Part shown: positions 1 through 6,396 of the stretch, piece by piece | How the letters are laid out: every line of letters begins with the position of its first letter | Numbering within the stretch: the stretch's first letter is position 1 | Assembly: GCA_048061315.1 (NCBI GenBank) | Contig: JBGMRJ010000121.1 | Coordinates: 1 to 7,747 of the forward strand | Direction: 5' to 3' | DNA from: CAYQUC01 sp048061315 | Lineage (GTDB): Bacteria > Pseudomonadota > Gammaproteobacteria > UBA6429 > Thiohalophilaceae | DNA length: 7,747 nucleotides | Made by a program: the position numbers and the translations under genes | Notes under the pieces: generated by a model | Databases searched by the model: none | Seen by the model: the letters and a program-made list of their open reading frames with translations, nothing else | What the model was told of the DNA's origin: nothing

Positions 1-246
1 GTCTGGTTGTTCTAGATAGACAAAGAAAAATGATTGAAGTGAATTTTCCAGATTTAAATCATCTCTAAGGTTAATACTGTCCTTAAGCGTTTTTTTATCA
101 ACCACATAACCTTTATAGCGTGTATCCCATACTCCGCTGATAATTCGTACGCCTAGTTTTTCTGCATTTGCATCAAATGATACAAATACTAAAGAAAATA
201 AATAGAGTGACTTGAAACATGAAGAGAGAATATGTTTTACGATCAT
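1..246 (-). CDS. Exported beta-barrel outer-membrane protein, N-terminal part (cut by window edge)
   Basis: The frame is open from an ATG at 246 down to base 1 (82 codons) and continues beyond the window. The first 28 or so residues look like a Sec signal peptide: a Lys near the start, a hydrophobic stretch (LYLFSLVFVSF) and a cleavage-like DANA before EKLG. The mature start reads LGVRIISGVW, then a short charged stretch INLRDDLNLENS followed by FFFVYLEQP. By recall this order (short first strand with G-W, an acidic DLxL segment, then a strand ending in LE-P) resembles the TIGR04219 family of small outer-membrane beta-barrels. The family call is an inference from about 54 mature residues. The gene is transcribed away from the operon starting at 724. 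No strong Shine-Dalgarno is visible before the ATG; an in-frame GTG lies two codons upstream (252-250). Confidence 0.6.
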   Translation of the reverse strand, partial: MIVKHILSSCFKSLYLFSLVFVSFDANAEKLGVRIISGVWDTRYKGYVVDKKTLKDSINLRDDLNLENSLQSFFFVYLEQPD

Positions 247-610
247 GCACACACTTGCAGTAGAAGAAAGATTTAAAATTTTACTGTGTATGGTGAGTTA
301 ATAAAGGTCACAAGTAACAATATTAAAATTGAATCTAAAAATAATCGATACACACAACGAACATGATGTTAATTATAATGAAATTGATATTAAATAATAT
401 TAAAAATAACATTCAGATTATTATTAATCGAAATCAGTTTAAAACCTCAGAAATAATTTAAATTTGGTCTAAATAAAAAATACAATTTTGTAAGCTTGAA
501 TGTTGGATTGCAGCTTGAAAGAGAATAAATATAAAATATTGTGCAATTAATATACAACTTGATTTTCTTGGTAACTTATTGATATTGCGAGATTTTTTGT
601 TATTTTTCAA

Positions 611-630
611 TTAACATAATCGTATGTTAA
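611..630. repeat. Perfect inverted repeat, candidate operator
   Basis: TTAACATA (611-618) and TATGTTAA (623-630) are exact reverse complements separated by ATCG. The site lies about 94 bases before the pqqD-like start, just upstream of the candidate promoter. Size and symmetry fit a dimeric regulator site. There is no run of T after it, so it does not look like an intrinsic terminator. A single related half-site, ATGTTAA, occurs at 366-372. In such AT-rich DNA a chance origin is possible. Confidence 0.35.
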
Positions 631-650
631 ATAGCTCATAGTAAGTATTT

Positions 651-696
651 TTCCCACATTATGCTCTTGCCACTGTATAATTGACGACTATATAAC
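651..696 (+). promoter_or_regulatory. Candidate sigma-70 promoter for the operon
   Basis: A perfect -10 hexamer TATAAT lies at 676-681, but the sequence 16-19 bases before it (TTCCCA at 651-656, 19-base spacer) is a poor -35. An alternative is TTGCCA at 667-672 with TATAAC at 691-696 (18-base spacer) or TATATA at 689-694 (16-base spacer). Either would start transcription shortly before the pqqD-like gene. These are matches by eye in an AT-rich background, so the exact hexamers are uncertain. Confidence 0.3.
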
Positions 697-723
697 AGAA
701 TTCAATGGAATGAGGTTTCATGA

Positions 724-984
724 ATGAATAAGTCAGAGAGTCTACCCACTACACGTTTATCACGATTAGCAATTAATGAAGAAGGGTTTGTTTTTGATCC
801 TCAAACGGGTGAAAGTTTTACAGTTAATACCAGTGGCGGAATGATTATTAAATTACTCGCCAAAGGTTCATCAAAAGAAGATATAGCCGAATCATTAGTT
901 GATGCTTACGATATAAAACTTAATGATGCTCATAGTGACGTCCGTGATTTTGTCGATCAACTTCGTTTTACACGTTTAATGTAA
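724..984 (+). CDS. PqqD-like small protein (possible peptide or substrate recognition element)
   Basis: At 86 residues it is the length of PqqD (about 90). It shows the PqqD-family pattern: a strand pair with a DPQTGESFTVN segment (25-35, the family's D-x-x-T-G-x-x-x-x-L/V-N), a helix with SGGMIIKLLAKG (37-48), then SSKEDIAESLVDAYDI (49-64) and a final helix DVRDFVDQLR (72-81). In known systems PqqD folds act as peptide chaperones or RiPP recognition elements that present a peptide to a modifying enzyme, usually a radical SAM protein; none is present here. The start at 724 is preceded by TGAGG (711-715) at good spacing. An ATG at 720 is out of frame and runs into a stop after three codons. 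It is the first gene of the operon, 13 bases before the ATP-grasp gene. Family placement is fairly sure; the function of this member is unknown. Confidence 0.8.
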   Translation: MNKSESLPTTRLSRLAINEEGFVFDPQTGESFTVNTSGGMIIKLLAKGSSKEDIAESLVDAYDIKLNDAHSDVRDFVDQLRFTRLM

Positions 985-997
985 TTAAGAGATTATT

Positions 998-2038
998 ATG
1001 CGATCACTTTTTATTGGCGTAACAGGGATTAATGCCTGTGATAATCCAGCACCCGGTATGGGAATTGTTCGAAGTTTAAAAGAGCAAACGGATATTGATA
1101 TTAGCATAGCGGGTTTGGCATACGATGCGATGGAACCCGGTATTTACATGGAAGGTATGGTCGATCGATCCTATTTAATTCCTTACCCATCTGCAGGTCA
1201 TGAAGCATTAGTACAACGTTTGTTGTATGTGAAGCATCAATTTGGCCTAGATGTTGTGATTCCCACATTAGACAGTGAATTACCTTTTTATATTAAATGC
1301 CGTGATGAATTAGCGAGTCATGGTATTGCAACATTTTTACCAACCGATGTGCAATTTAAATTACGCGGTAAAGATCAATTAGATATTATTGCCAAAGAAA
1401 CTGGTTTCACGGCACCAAAGCAAGCGACAGTGTTTAGCTATGAAGAATTAGGAAAAGCGATTACTGAAATAGGATTACCGGTGATGGTTAAAGGCGCACT
1501 TTATAATGCACATGCGGCCTATACCATGGAAGAAGCAATGGGTAATTTTAGTAAAATTGTTGCTCAATGGGGTTATCCCGCAATCGTGCAACAGATGGTC
1601 AAGGGTGATGAAATGAGTGTTATTGGTGTCGGTGATGGTAAGGGTGGCACCGTTGGATTGGTTGCAATGAAAAAAATGAGTACCACTCAGTTAGGCAAGG
1701 TTTGGACGGGTGTTACTGTGTTACACGACAAGTTGCTGGAACGAACACGTGAATTTGTGAAAAATTCAAACTGGCAGGGTGCATTTGAAATAGAATGCCT
1801 GGTCGATGGTGATACTATTAATCTTATTGAAATCAATCCCCGTTTTCCTGCCTGGGTTTACTTTGCTACTGGTGTCGGTGTTAATTTGCCTTTGGCTATG
1901 GTTCAACTGGCTCTGGGTGAAAAGAGTTTAAATTTTAAAAGTTATCCGGCAGGAAAACTATTCATTCGTTATACCGGAGAACAAATATGTGACCTGGAAC
2001 AATTTCAAAATATGGTTACATTAGGAGAATCAGCATGA
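998..2038 (+). CDS. ATP-grasp superfamily ligase (carbamoyl-phosphate-synthase/biotin-carboxylase-like)
   Basis: This 346-residue protein has the three ATP-grasp parts. There is a Rossmann-like N-terminal region (1-115) beginning RSLFIGVTGINACDNPAPG and containing VVIPTLDSELPF (86-97). A central lid subdomain carries VMVKGALYNA (162-171), where Lys165 is the expected ATP-binding lysine. The C-terminal catalytic core has GAFEIECLVDGD (261-272) and INLIEINPRFPAW (274-286); Glu266, Glu278 and Asn280 are the likely Mg-ATP ligands. Such enzymes activate a carboxylate as acyl phosphate and join it to an amine, thiol or similar nucleophile; the substrate cannot be read from sequence. It is not a full carbamoyl-phosphate synthase or biotin carboxylase, being too short and lacking their extra domains. 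An AAGAGA Shine-Dalgarno precedes the ATG. The stop overlaps the next gene's start (ATGA), suggesting translational coupling with the decarboxylase. Confidence 0.9.
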   Translation: MRSLFIGVTGINACDNPAPGMGIVRSLKEQTDIDISIAGLAYDAMEPGIYMEGMVDRSYLIPYPSAGHEALVQRLLYVKHQFGLDVVIPTLDSELPFYIKCRDELASHGIATFLPTDVQFKLRGKDQLDIIAKETGFTAPKQATVFSYEELGKAITEIGLPVMVKGALYNAHAAYTMEEAMGNFSKIVAQWGYPAIVQQMVKGDEMSVIGVGDGKGGTVGLVAMKKMSTTQLGKVWTGVTVLHDKLLERTREFVKNSNWQGAFEIECLVDGDTINLIEINPRFPAWVYFATGVGVNLPLAMVQLALGEKSLNFKSYPAGKLFIRYTGEQICDLEQFQNMVTLGESA

Positions 2039-3399
2039 GTACTACAATGGATTACGTAAAACCACAAATTACCAAACTTCATGATGGTAATATTAATAAG
2101 TACGGCACAGCACCACACTATGCACGTAAAGTTCGTAGCAGTATTGATGGCGTCAGTATTGATTCGTTGGTTGAAGAATTCGGTTCTCCGTGTTTCGTCT
2201 TTTCTGAAAATCATATTCGACATACAGTACGTCAGGCAAAAGAAGCTTTTAGTACACGTTATCCAAATGTTGTTTTTGGATGGTCATATAAAACCAATTA
2301 TCTTGATGCCATTAATGCAATTTTTCATCAGGAAGGCAGTATAGCTGAAGTCGTTTCTGAAATGGAATACGACAAGGCGCGACAACTGGGTGTACCTGGA
2401 AGTGACATAATATTTAATGGCCCAAATAAATCCCTTGCAGCATTAAAAAAAGCGGCACAGGAAGGAGCAAAAATTCACATCGATCATTTTGATGAAATTG
2501 ATGATCTGGAAAAAGTTGCTGAAGAGCTTGATATAGAAATACCAGTGGGTATTCGTTTAAGTCTGGACGCTGGTATTCAACCGGTGTGGAGCCGATTCGG
2601 ATTTAATCTGGAATCTGGCCAGGCAATGGATGCAGTACGACGTATAAAAATGGGTGGTAAGTTACGCCTGGTTGGCTTGCACTGCCATATAGGCACTTTT
2701 ATTCTTGATCCGGAAGCCTATAAAAACCAAATTGAAAAAATGGTGGGGTTTGCCTACTATCTTGAAGAAGAATTGGATGTGAAAATAGAATACTACGATA
2801 TCGGTGGTGGTTTTCCATCGAAGAGTCAGCTTAAAGGAATATATCTACCACCAGAAATCAGTGTTCCGAGTATTGATCTTTATGCTGAAAAAGTTGTTGA
2901 AGGTTTAAATAATGCACTACGTCCGGGTGAATACCCAACGATATACATCGAAAGTGGTCGAGGATTAATTGATGAAGCGGGTTACTTGATTACAACGTGT
3001 AACGCATCAAAACGCTTACCGGATGGGCGTAAAAGTTATGTTTTAGATGCGGGTGTTAATTTACTTTACACTGCTACCTGGTACAAATTTAATATTGAAC
3101 TCGATCGCGAAGTTGCCGGATTAGGTGAGCCATCAATTTTGAATGGCCCATTATGCATGAATATTGATATCCTTGATGAAGGAGCAATGTTGCCACCCAT
3201 TCCTCGCGGCACACGTTTAATTTTTTCACCCGTGGGCGCCTATAGTGTGACGCAATGGATGCAATTTATTGAATACCGTCCCGCGGTAGTACTTATTTCT
3301 CAAGAAGGTGAAGCCGAGATTATTCGCGAACGTGAAGATTTATCGGATCTGCTAAAACGCGAACGTCTACCGGAACGCTTAAAACTCAATAACGAGTAA
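2035..3399 (+). CDS. Fold-type III PLP-dependent decarboxylase (DAP/ornithine decarboxylase-like), substrate unknown
   Basis: The 454 residues span both domains of the alanine-racemase-like decarboxylase fold. Visible landmarks are the PLP lysine in WSYKTN (Lys86), SRFGF (186-190), GLHCHIG (214-220), the phosphate-binding DIGGGF (255-260), IESGR (305-309, usually EPGR), GPLC with Cys374 as the likely catalytic cysteine, and GAY (401-403) with the cofactor-facing tyrosine. Family members remove the alpha-carboxylate of a basic or diamino acid. Here the residue after Cys374 is Met, where DAP and ornithine decarboxylases carry Glu or Asp to hold the distal amine. The segment corresponding to the DAP enzyme's RPALY reads TATWY (346-350), so that arginine is missing. 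This argues against being LysA. By recall, the nearest functional analogues in small-molecule clusters are siderophore decarboxylases such as PvsE or AcsE. AGGAG at 2023-2027 precedes the ATG, which overlaps the ATP-grasp stop. An N-terminal extension of about 40 residues precedes the catalytic fold. Confidence 0.92.
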   Translation: MSTTMDYVKPQITKLHDGNINKYGTAPHYARKVRSSIDGVSIDSLVEEFGSPCFVFSENHIRHTVRQAKEAFSTRYPNVVFGWSYKTNYLDAINAIFHQEGSIAEVVSEMEYDKARQLGVPGSDIIFNGPNKSLAALKKAAQEGAKIHIDHFDEIDDLEKVAEELDIEIPVGIRLSLDAGIQPVWSRFGFNLESGQAMDAVRRIKMGGKLRLVGLHCHIGTFILDPEAYKNQIEKMVGFAYYLEEELDVKIEYYDIGGGFPSKSQLKGIYLPPEISVPSIDLYAEKVVEGLNNALRPGEYPTIYIESGRGLIDEAGYLITTCNASKRLPDGRKSYVLDAGVNLLYTATWYKFNIELDREVAGLGEPSILNGPLCMNIDILDEGAMLPPIPRGTRLIFSPVGAYSVTQWMQFIEYRPAVVLISQEGEAEIIREREDLSDLLKRERLPERLKLNNE

Positions 3400-3430
3400 G
3401 TAATTAATTTTAGGGAAAGTTTAGATTTAC

Positions 3431-3453
3431 TGAATAATCATTTGGATTATTCA
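3431..3453. repeat. Perfect inverted repeat between decarboxylase and UT-M23 genes
   Basis: TGAATAATC (3431-3439) and GATTATTCA (3445-3453) are exact reverse complements around a 5-base loop ATTTG. It sits in the 74-base gap, about 20 bases before the next ATG. There is no T-run after it, so it is a weak terminator candidate. It could be an operator, an RNA hairpin that lowers read-through or translation, or an mRNA-end stabiliser. The UT-M23 gene right after it has no clear Shine-Dalgarno, which makes a role in setting the ratio of upstream to downstream products plausible. Confidence 0.4.
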
Positions 3454-3473
3454 CACGGACAACACTTGTTACA

Positions 3474-5570
3474 ATGAAATCCATTTCTTTTAAAGATCAA
3501 CTTAATCGCTTCAGTGCATTATTTTTTAGTTACTCTGAAATATTTTTTCTACAGAGTAGCCTCGCTGGTGTGTTAATGGCAGTGATCACGTTCATGAATC
3601 CAAATGTCGGTATTGCGGGTCTTGTATCGGTTGCGGCTGCATATTTATTTGCACGCTTTATTGGAATGAATAAAAGCTTTCTAAATACCGGGTTTTATAC
3701 TTACAACGCTCTATTAGTGGGTTTATCAATTGGATATCTTTTTGTATTAAGCCCGTTGAGTTTATTCTTTATTATTACCGCTGGGATATTCAGTTATTTA
3801 CTCAGTGTGATGCTGGAACATTTATTTGAGTACTATTTAAAACTCCCCGCATTAAGTTTACCTTTTGTTATTATTAGTTCAATAGCGTATCTGGCATCGT
3901 ATAATTACAGTAATCTCTATGTGGTCGGTAGTTATACCACTCTGAATGCAAATGCGTTGACACTACCCTATTGGCTTGAAGGATTTTTTGTGTCATTAGG
4001 TGCAATATTTTTCTCGCCCAATATTTATGCCGGTGCCATGCTTGCAATTGTTATCTTATCCGTGTCTCGTATTTTATTTATGTTGGCGGTTTTGGGTTTT
4101 TATTTGGGTGCAACGTTATCCGGTTTACTCGATGGCGCAATGCAATCAGCATTTTTGAATATTAATAATTTTAATTTTATTTTAATTGCTATGGCGCTTG
4201 GTAGTATCTATTTGGTATCGCTGCCTCGCAGTTACATTATTGCCGCTATCGCAGTTGCTATTTCAACCGTATTGCTCGATGCAGTACAAACGTTTTGGGC
4301 TAATCAGGGAATTCCTGTTTTTACCATGCCGTTTATTATTATTACATTAACTTTTCTTTATGTTCTTAAATTGGTGAACTTTCCGATGGTAGCACAAGCC
4401 ATTCGCAAAACACCGGAAGAAACACTAGATGATTACCTTTGTAATCTCAATCGCTTTCACGGGTGTCCCCAACGCCTGACATTACCCTTCACGGGTTGCT
4501 GGACAGTGTGGCAAGGTTTTAACGGTAAGTGGACACATCAGGGGCATTGGCAACATGCTTATGATTTTGTAATTGAAAAAGAAGGCTCCACACATGATGG
4601 TGATGGTCATTATCTGGAAGAATACTATGCCTATAAAAAACCGGTTAATGCACCTTGCGCCGGGCGAATAATAAAAGTAGTTAATAATATTGCCGACAAT
4701 ATGCCGGGTGATGTTGATACTCAAAACAATTGGGGCAACCTGGTAATCATTGATACTACCGAAGGTTGGTATGCTGAGATATCGCACTTTATGGAAGAAT
4801 CAATCCTCGTGAAGGAAGGTGATTGGGTCGAAGTTGGCACAAAATTGGGATTGTGTGGTAATTCTGGTTACTCACCTCAACCGCATATTCACGTTCAAGC
4901 TCAGGCGAGCTTGCATATTGGAGCGCCTACTATATCGTTTTGTTTTCAGGGTTATCTTGATCGGGAGGAATTTGTGGCGTTTAATCTTCCTGCTGAGGGC
5001 AGCAGGGTTGAGCCGTTATATGCCGAACGTAGCCTTGAATACAAGACGGCTTTTGTTCTTGAGCAACAGTTTCATTACCTGGCCTTTGATGAGTTGGAGC
5101 GGGAAACCAAATTAACGTTAAAAGTTTGTATGGATAGTAATGGCGAAACGTATTTTAGTTCGGATTTTAATTCAGGAAATGGAAAATTATTTTTTAACCG
5201 CAATAAACACAGTTTTTATTTTTACCGACTCGAAGGTAATGACCCCTGGTTATCACTGATTTTTTCAGCACTGCCCCGTTTACCATTATTATATCGTGCC
5301 AAAATGACCTGGCAGGATAAGCTCCCGGTTGCAGCTGCAGTGAGTAATTGGCATCGTCATTTCATTAATTTTGCGCGTGCAATTAATTATCGCATTGGTC
5401 GCCTTGAATATCATGCTAGTTGGTCACGTGAAGGTGTTATTAACGGCTATCTTAACATTAATCAAAAAACGGATGAATCTCGAAAGATTGAAGTTAAACT
5501 TCATAACCGTTTGGGGTTTGAATTAATTCGCGTCGGAAAACAACGATTAGAATTACAGGAAATTGCATAG
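3474..5570 (+). CDS. Urea-transporter-like membrane domain fused to an M23 metallopeptidase domain
   Basis: Residues 1-305 are a polytopic membrane domain with the duplicated marks of the urea transporter (UT) family: NTGFYTYNALLVG (71-83) pairs with NFNFILIAMALG (232-243), and LPALSLPFVI (124-133) pairs with IPVFTMPFII (280-289). Roughly ten membrane segments are visible. Residues 340-490 are an M23 (LytM/lysostaphin-like) fold: HWQHAYDF (358-365) with His361 or His358 and Asp364 as first zinc ligands, PVNAPCAGRIIKV (390-402), NWGNLVIID (419-427), ISHF with His438, and GNSGYSPQPHIHVQ (462-475) with the HxH pair His471/His473. All expected zinc and catalytic positions appear filled. Residues 500-698 form a soluble, probably beta-rich tail I do not recognise. 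M23 enzymes normally cut peptidoglycan cross-bridges outside the cytoplasm, while UT channels have both ends inside, so the orientation is unclear. No strong Shine-Dalgarno precedes the ATG; the frame has a stop at 3435 and no better start is seen. The stop overlaps the next start by one base (TAGTG). No urease genes are present, so urea as substrate is unproven. Confidence 0.87.
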   Translation: MKSISFKDQLNRFSALFFSYSEIFFLQSSLAGVLMAVITFMNPNVGIAGLVSVAAAYLFARFIGMNKSFLNTGFYTYNALLVGLSIGYLFVLSPLSLFFIITAGIFSYLLSVMLEHLFEYYLKLPALSLPFVIISSIAYLASYNYSNLYVVGSYTTLNANALTLPYWLEGFFVSLGAIFFSPNIYAGAMLAIVILSVSRILFMLAVLGFYLGATLSGLLDGAMQSAFLNINNFNFILIAMALGSIYLVSLPRSYIIAAIAVAISTVLLDAVQTFWANQGIPVFTMPFIIITLTFLYVLKLVNFPMVAQAIRKTPEETLDDYLCNLNRFHGCPQRLTLPFTGCWTVWQGFNGKWTHQGHWQHAYDFVIEKEGSTHDGDGHYLEEYYAYKKPVNAPCAGRIIKVVNNIADNMPGDVDTQNNWGNLVIIDTTEGWYAEISHFMEESILVKEGDWVEVGTKLGLCGNSGYSPQPHIHVQAQASLHIGAPTISFCFQGYLDREEFVAFNLPAEGSRVEPLYAERSLEYKTAFVLEQQFHYLAFDELERETKLTLKVCMDSNGETYFSSDFNSGNGKLFFNRNKHSFYFYRLEGNDPWLSLIFSALPRLPLLYRAKMTWQDKLPVAAAVSNWHRHFINFARAINYRIGRLEYHASWSREGVINGYLNINQKTDESRKIEVKLHNRLGFELIRVGKQRLELQEIA

Positions 5571-6379
5571 TGAGCTTTATAGTAAAAATTGGTTTTGGCT
5601 TCTTATCGATATTATTTATAATGCCTGCTTATGCTGGAGTGTTTGTTTATAGTTCGCCTAGTTACTATGATGTTGAAAGCGATCGAGTGGGAAGTGTCAG
5701 TAATGGTATCTATTTTTCTGGTGAAAAATTTGAAGCAGCATATGAGAAAACCGAACTGGAATTAAAAAATAATATATTTATCAATCAGGAAGACAGTTCG
5801 CTAGTGTGGAAATTTAATGTAAAACAAACCTTATTAAGGTTAGGATTACATTATGCCTCATCTGATGAAGCAGAATCGAATAACAAAAAAACATTTATAT
5901 TAGAAGTTTTACATTACAGTAAAGATGTTTTTGGAAATTCGATTTACTTTACTTTGTACAGTAATAATGCAGTTGTATGGCAACTCTCTTCACGGTTTGG
6001 CCGGTATTATACACCGTCATTTCTACCGGGGACGTTGTATTTACAGGCACAGGCTGAGGCAATATTAATTAATACTATAACGACTGATGACAGTTATTTT
6101 AATCTGGATTTAAATGCTCATTTACAAGTGAATTCCTGGTGGGGTTTGGAACTGGGCGGCTGGTTTGGTGAAAAACGATCAGCAGTATCCGGTAGTGGTT
6201 TTGTGGTTTATAACTTGAACGATGTCTATCTGGGTGAAGCCAGATTTCGTACAACTGTTAATCTAAGTAAGAATTTTTCATTAAAATTTGGTGCTCAAAT
6301 CAATCAGCGAGAATCAGGATTAACTAAGGAAATACATAACGTTAGCTCATTTTTGGGCGGTATGAATTATGCCTTTTAG
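5570..6379 (+). CDS. Exported beta-rich protein, probable outer-membrane beta-barrel, family not recognised
   Basis: The 269 residues begin with a signal peptide (Lys6, hydrophobic IGFGFLSILFIMPA, AYA before GVF; likely cut after residue 22). The rest alternates polar and hydrophobic residues as in beta strands, with aromatic girdle-like residues: LEVLHYSKDV, SIYFTLYS, LYLQAQAEAI, YFNLDLNAHLQV, WWGLELGGWFG, ARFRTTVNLS, FSLKFGAQIN. It ends in ...GMNYAF, and a C-terminal phenylalanine is the usual signal for BAM-dependent outer-membrane insertion. The length could fit a barrel of about ten to twelve strands. I do not recognise a named family. The start is GTG, overlapping the previous stop by one base, with AGGAA (5557-5561) eight bases upstream, so it is probably translated together with the UT-M23 gene. 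A substrate-passage or envelope-anchoring role beside that fusion is an inference only. Confidence 0.72.
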   Translation: MSFIVKIGFGFLSILFIMPAYAGVFVYSSPSYYDVESDRVGSVSNGIYFSGEKFEAAYEKTELELKNNIFINQEDSSLVWKFNVKQTLLRLGLHYASSDEAESNNKKTFILEVLHYSKDVFGNSIYFTLYSNNAVVWQLSSRFGRYYTPSFLPGTLYLQAQAEAILINTITTDDSYFNLDLNAHLQVNSWWGLELGGWFGEKRSAVSGSGFVVYNLNDVYLGEARFRTTVNLSKNFSLKFGAQINQRESGLTKEIHNVSSFLGGMNYAF

Positions 6380-6396
6380 AAACAATTCAGAAACAT

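Larger units (their letters stand above)
247..723. other. AT-rich divergent intergenic region
   Basis: This 477-base stretch separates the minus-strand outer-membrane gene from the plus-strand operon, so it should carry promoters for both directions. I read both strands and found no ORF with a ribosome binding site and coding-like composition; the longest plus-strand one (363-461, 32 codons) is low-complexity and lacks a Shine-Dalgarno. The region holds a perfect inverted repeat at 611-630, possible promoter elements at 651-696, and a direct repeat AGCTTGAA at 493-500 and 512-519. Its high A+T content contrasts with the flanking genes. No tRNA, CRISPR or insertion-sequence end was seen. Confidence 0.7.

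Noticed and set aside
363..461. 32-codon ORF in the intergenic region as a possible precursor peptide
   Set aside because: It is almost entirely Ile, Asn, Lys and Leu from AT-rich DNA, with no Shine-Dalgarno and no leader/core pattern.
481..550. Short repeats (AGCTTGAA twice, ATTGCA/TGCAAT) as a riboswitch or small RNA
   Set aside because: Stems are short and AT-rich, no known riboswitch core is visible, and no promoter-terminator pair frames them.
720..722. ATG just before the pqqD-like gene as its start
   Set aside because: It is out of frame and terminates after three codons; the ATG at 724 has TGAGG at proper spacing and opens the full frame.
2005..2344. Overlapping ORFs on the minus strand (2005-2223) and in another plus frame (2081-2344)
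   Set aside because: Both lie inside the well-supported decarboxylase frame, have no ribosome binding site and no family-like sequence.
998..3399. NIS-siderophore (vibrioferrin-like) or PQQ biosynthesis locus
   Set aside because: The ATP-grasp/decarboxylase pairing and the PqqD-like gene hint at these, but there is no IucA/IucC-type synthetase, exporter, receptor, PqqA, PqqC or PqqE in the window.
4482..5115. ORFs at 4482-4787 (minus) and 4819-5115 (plus)
   Set aside because: They are antisense or out-of-frame shadows of the M23 domain, whose catalytic motifs are clear in the main frame.
3474..5570. Urease-linked urea uptake
   Set aside because: No urease structural or accessory genes are nearby, so the urea-transporter similarity is kept as a fold assignment only.
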